Part shown: piece after piece, positions 62,075-64,000 of the stretch
Position numbering within the stretch: position 1 is the stretch's first letter
Layout: each line of letters opens with the position of its first letter
NCBI RefSeq assembly: GCF_902459505.1
Contig: NC_047093.1
Span: forward strand, 78,748,308-78,812,307
Direction of reading: 5' to 3'
Source: Geotrypetes seraphini
Taxonomy: Eukaryota > Chordata > Amphibia > Gymnophiona > Dermophiidae
Length of the DNA: 64,000 nt
The notes under the pieces: generated by a model
Databases searched by the model: none
What the model saw: the letters and a program-made list of their open reading frames with translations, nothing else
What the model was told of the DNA's origin: nothing
Made by a program: the position numbers and the translations under genes

Positions 62075-62485
62075 CCAAGTGCCGATTTAGGCCAGTTTTT
62101 GGACATATTTCTCTTTTGATTATGAGCCCCATAGTCAATTCTTGAAAATGATTTATGAACTTGGGAGCAAATTGAAAATTCCTGATCATTGAAATGAAGA
62201 ATCCTCCAAATATCTTTTAAACTACATGATTTTACCAAATTATCTAATCCTAACGATTTTAATATTTTACTAGGTTTTTTTTTATCCAATATTGGATCTA
62301 TTACAGCATTAAAGTCCCCTGCCAATATTAAATTGGAGGCAGATGATGGTAAGATCAACTGTTGTAGTTTCTTAAAGAACTCCGCCTGGCATATATATTA
62401 AACAGCAACAAGATATCTTTCCCTGAGTTCATTTTTACTTGAATCCATCTTCCCAAGGGATCCATAGATATCATATCAAACGAGT
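62075..62485 (-). pseudogene. L1 LINE ORF2 endonuclease fragment
   Basis: The minus strand encodes MDPLGRWIQVKMNSGKDILL-like text. Then comes an open stretch, SNLILAGDFNAVIDPILDKK, LGLDNLVKSCSLKDIWRILH, and QEFSICSQVHKSFSRIDYGA. GDFN and SRIDY are endonuclease signatures of L1 ORF2. Only the middle of the domain is present, and the N-terminal part is out of frame. Confidence 0.8.
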
Positions 62486-64000
62486 CTTTTTAATGTCATC
62501 CATTGGTTTCTACAATAAAGGCAGTTTTATTTGATTCTTGCCATCCAGTCTGTGCACCTCCATCGCTGTTTCCTTGTGTTGAACTTTGTTTACGGTAGAT
62601 TTTGTTCTGTTGTACCTGAAAAAGATGTATGTGCATAACTTTGCAGTTCTGAGCACATCTGAAAATGTATCCCTGGAGATACATGAACAAAGTTGAGCTT
62701 CATAGCTCAGTTACACTGAAAACCAAACCTGTCTCTGGCTCTTTGAAACTGAAGCCGAGACCTATTGCTCTAGACTAGTGCTCTTCACAAATTTTTAAGG
62801 TGGGGCTGTTTTGAGTCCAAAAAAGCTAAAAAAAAATAGCATATATCTTCCTGCTTGGGGCCATGACATCAATCAAAGTTTTTCAACTTCCATCTCCACC
62901 AGAACACATGGCCTTACTCACACATGCAAAAACAGAAGAAAAAAAAACCTTTTCAAATACAGACCCACAAACTAAAAGTACTTTTGCAAAACTAGGACTG
63001 ATTGGACTGATGGGATTATCTTTAATTTTTACTTTATATTACTTACTCATTTTATTTTCCTACATTCTGCTTTCCTTCCCGTTTTATTTATCTTATTCTT
63101 TCCTTGTTATTATGCTTGGATAAATATTATACCCTTTCCCTCTTAGGCATTTTCTGCCTTTATTACAGGCTGTGCTTTGAGATGATTTTCTTCCTTTTTT
63201 TTTTATTCATCTTACTTCTTACCTTTAGTTCATACCAATACTTTTCAGGCACTTTAGCTTAAATTGTGATCCCAATTTGGGACAGATAGGGAAACTCTAT
63301 GTGCCTTTTTGCTTCATACAAATGGCTCTATTAATTTTTAATGTTAAAAATTTTTTCTTTTTTGTTGTACCTACTTTTCTGTAACTGCATCAAACCGAAA
63401 GGCATTTTGTAGTATATAAAGACATATGTTATGTTATTGTACACAAATGAAACTCTATGATGCCGGATTCTTCACATAGTACAACTCTAACCCCCTACCC
63501 CTCCCCAACACCATCCCTGAGGACTGTGCGGGCCGCCCAAGAGGTCCCCAAAAGCTGCCATTGATTTATGGGCCTTGCATTGAAGGACTCTAGACAGTGT
63601 CGAATTGAATAGGTTCATATACCCGTTATACCTGTGAAACGATGCTAGTAATACACTTCAGCTCCTTGATCTGTAGATTACCTACCGACAGATAATACTG
63701 TCTGATTCAGAACTGGACTCTTCTGTTCCCTTAGAATTCTTGTTTTGCCATTATTATACTCTCTCTCTTCTTGCTGTACAGCCCTTTAATGGTTTCACCT
63801 ATTCTGTTCTTCCAAGTTAGCTTTCATTTCTCCTAACAATGTTGCTTTGCTTTCTCTTCTCCCTTGTTCTTTGCCCTTTGAACCTCTTACTTCTGTAATT
63901 ATTCCCCTCTAGCCTCCCATTTATTTCTGCAGGTCCTGATGCCAGACAGCCAAGGGGAGAGGGAGGCAGGGGGATTCATTGGAAAAGGGCTTACTGAAAT
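62486..64000. other. Unassigned sequence
   Basis: No gene was recognised to the window end. An 86-codon frame at 62863-63123 ends in a hydrophobic stretch (LSLIFTLYYLLILFSYILLS), but it is T-rich DNA without homology I know, so I do not call it a gene. Confidence 0.3.

Noticed and set aside
62863-63123. 86-codon frame ending in a hydrophobic segment
   Set aside because: T-rich DNA easily gives hydrophobic codons; no family match, no neighbours, no codon-level support.

Overview
This 64 kb window is vertebrate intergenic or intronic DNA built almost entirely from transposable elements. I found no host protein-coding exon, rRNA, tRNA or CRISPR that I can support. The mix of elements points to an amphibian, most likely a caecilian. 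It includes CR1 LINEs ending in TTCTATGT-type repeats, an L2 LINE, L1 and an ORF1-only L1 relative, tRNA-derived SINEs, many hAT, pogo/Tigger, mariner, piggyBac and Harbinger-like MITEs, two Helitrons, a DIRS-like fossil and hammerhead-bearing retroposons. The caecilian assignment is inference from remembered repeat content (about 0.6 sure).

Layout. 1-9.5 kb: old MITEs, a nested hAT pair (5558-6189), an L1 tail with target-site duplication (TSD), a pogo element with an internal palindrome, and an antisense CR1. 9.5-16.1 kb: two CR1 copies flanking a hAT that holds a Helitron, which in turn holds 12 copies of a ~171-182 bp minisatellite. 16-20 kb: palindromic repeats, a CR1 fragment, and a hAT inside a Harbinger-like MITE. 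20-23.4 kb: the only long intact coding sequence, a 958-residue L2 endonuclease-reverse transcriptase on the minus strand. 24-29.4 kb: MITEs, a complete ORF1-only L1-derived element (25149-26694) with a 17 bp TSD, a pogo MITE and an L1 ORF2 tail. 30-38 kb: hAT MITEs, including an uninterrupted copy of the 12 kb hAT, and a clear hammerhead-like motif at 34941-34984. 38-40 kb: an L2-like 3' end interrupted by a 729 bp inverted-repeat retroposon. 41-47 kb: a CR1 broken by an L1, itself broken by a Helitron carrying a ~490 bp palindrome and by a pogo element. 49.5-51.8 kb: a second ORF1-only L1-derived element containing a DIRS-like piece and a CR1 piece. 53.4-57.5 kb: a mariner MITE split by a 3.9 kb hAT with a ~1 kb G-rich minisatellite. 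58.8-62.5 kb: a SINE split by a hAT, a piggyBac MITE, a CR1 split by a hammerhead-bearing retroposon, and an L1 endonuclease piece.

There is no gene pathway here. The relationships are those of hosts and parasites: LINEs supply the machinery that short non-autonomous elements borrow. The nesting gives a relative time order, with old CR1 and MITEs underneath and Helitrons, hATs and ORF1-only elements inserted later. The strongest candidates for something new are the ORF1-only L1 family (two independent full-length copies with TSDs) and the repeated pairing of hammerhead-ribozyme-like folds with ~15 bp TSDs in three unrelated insertions.
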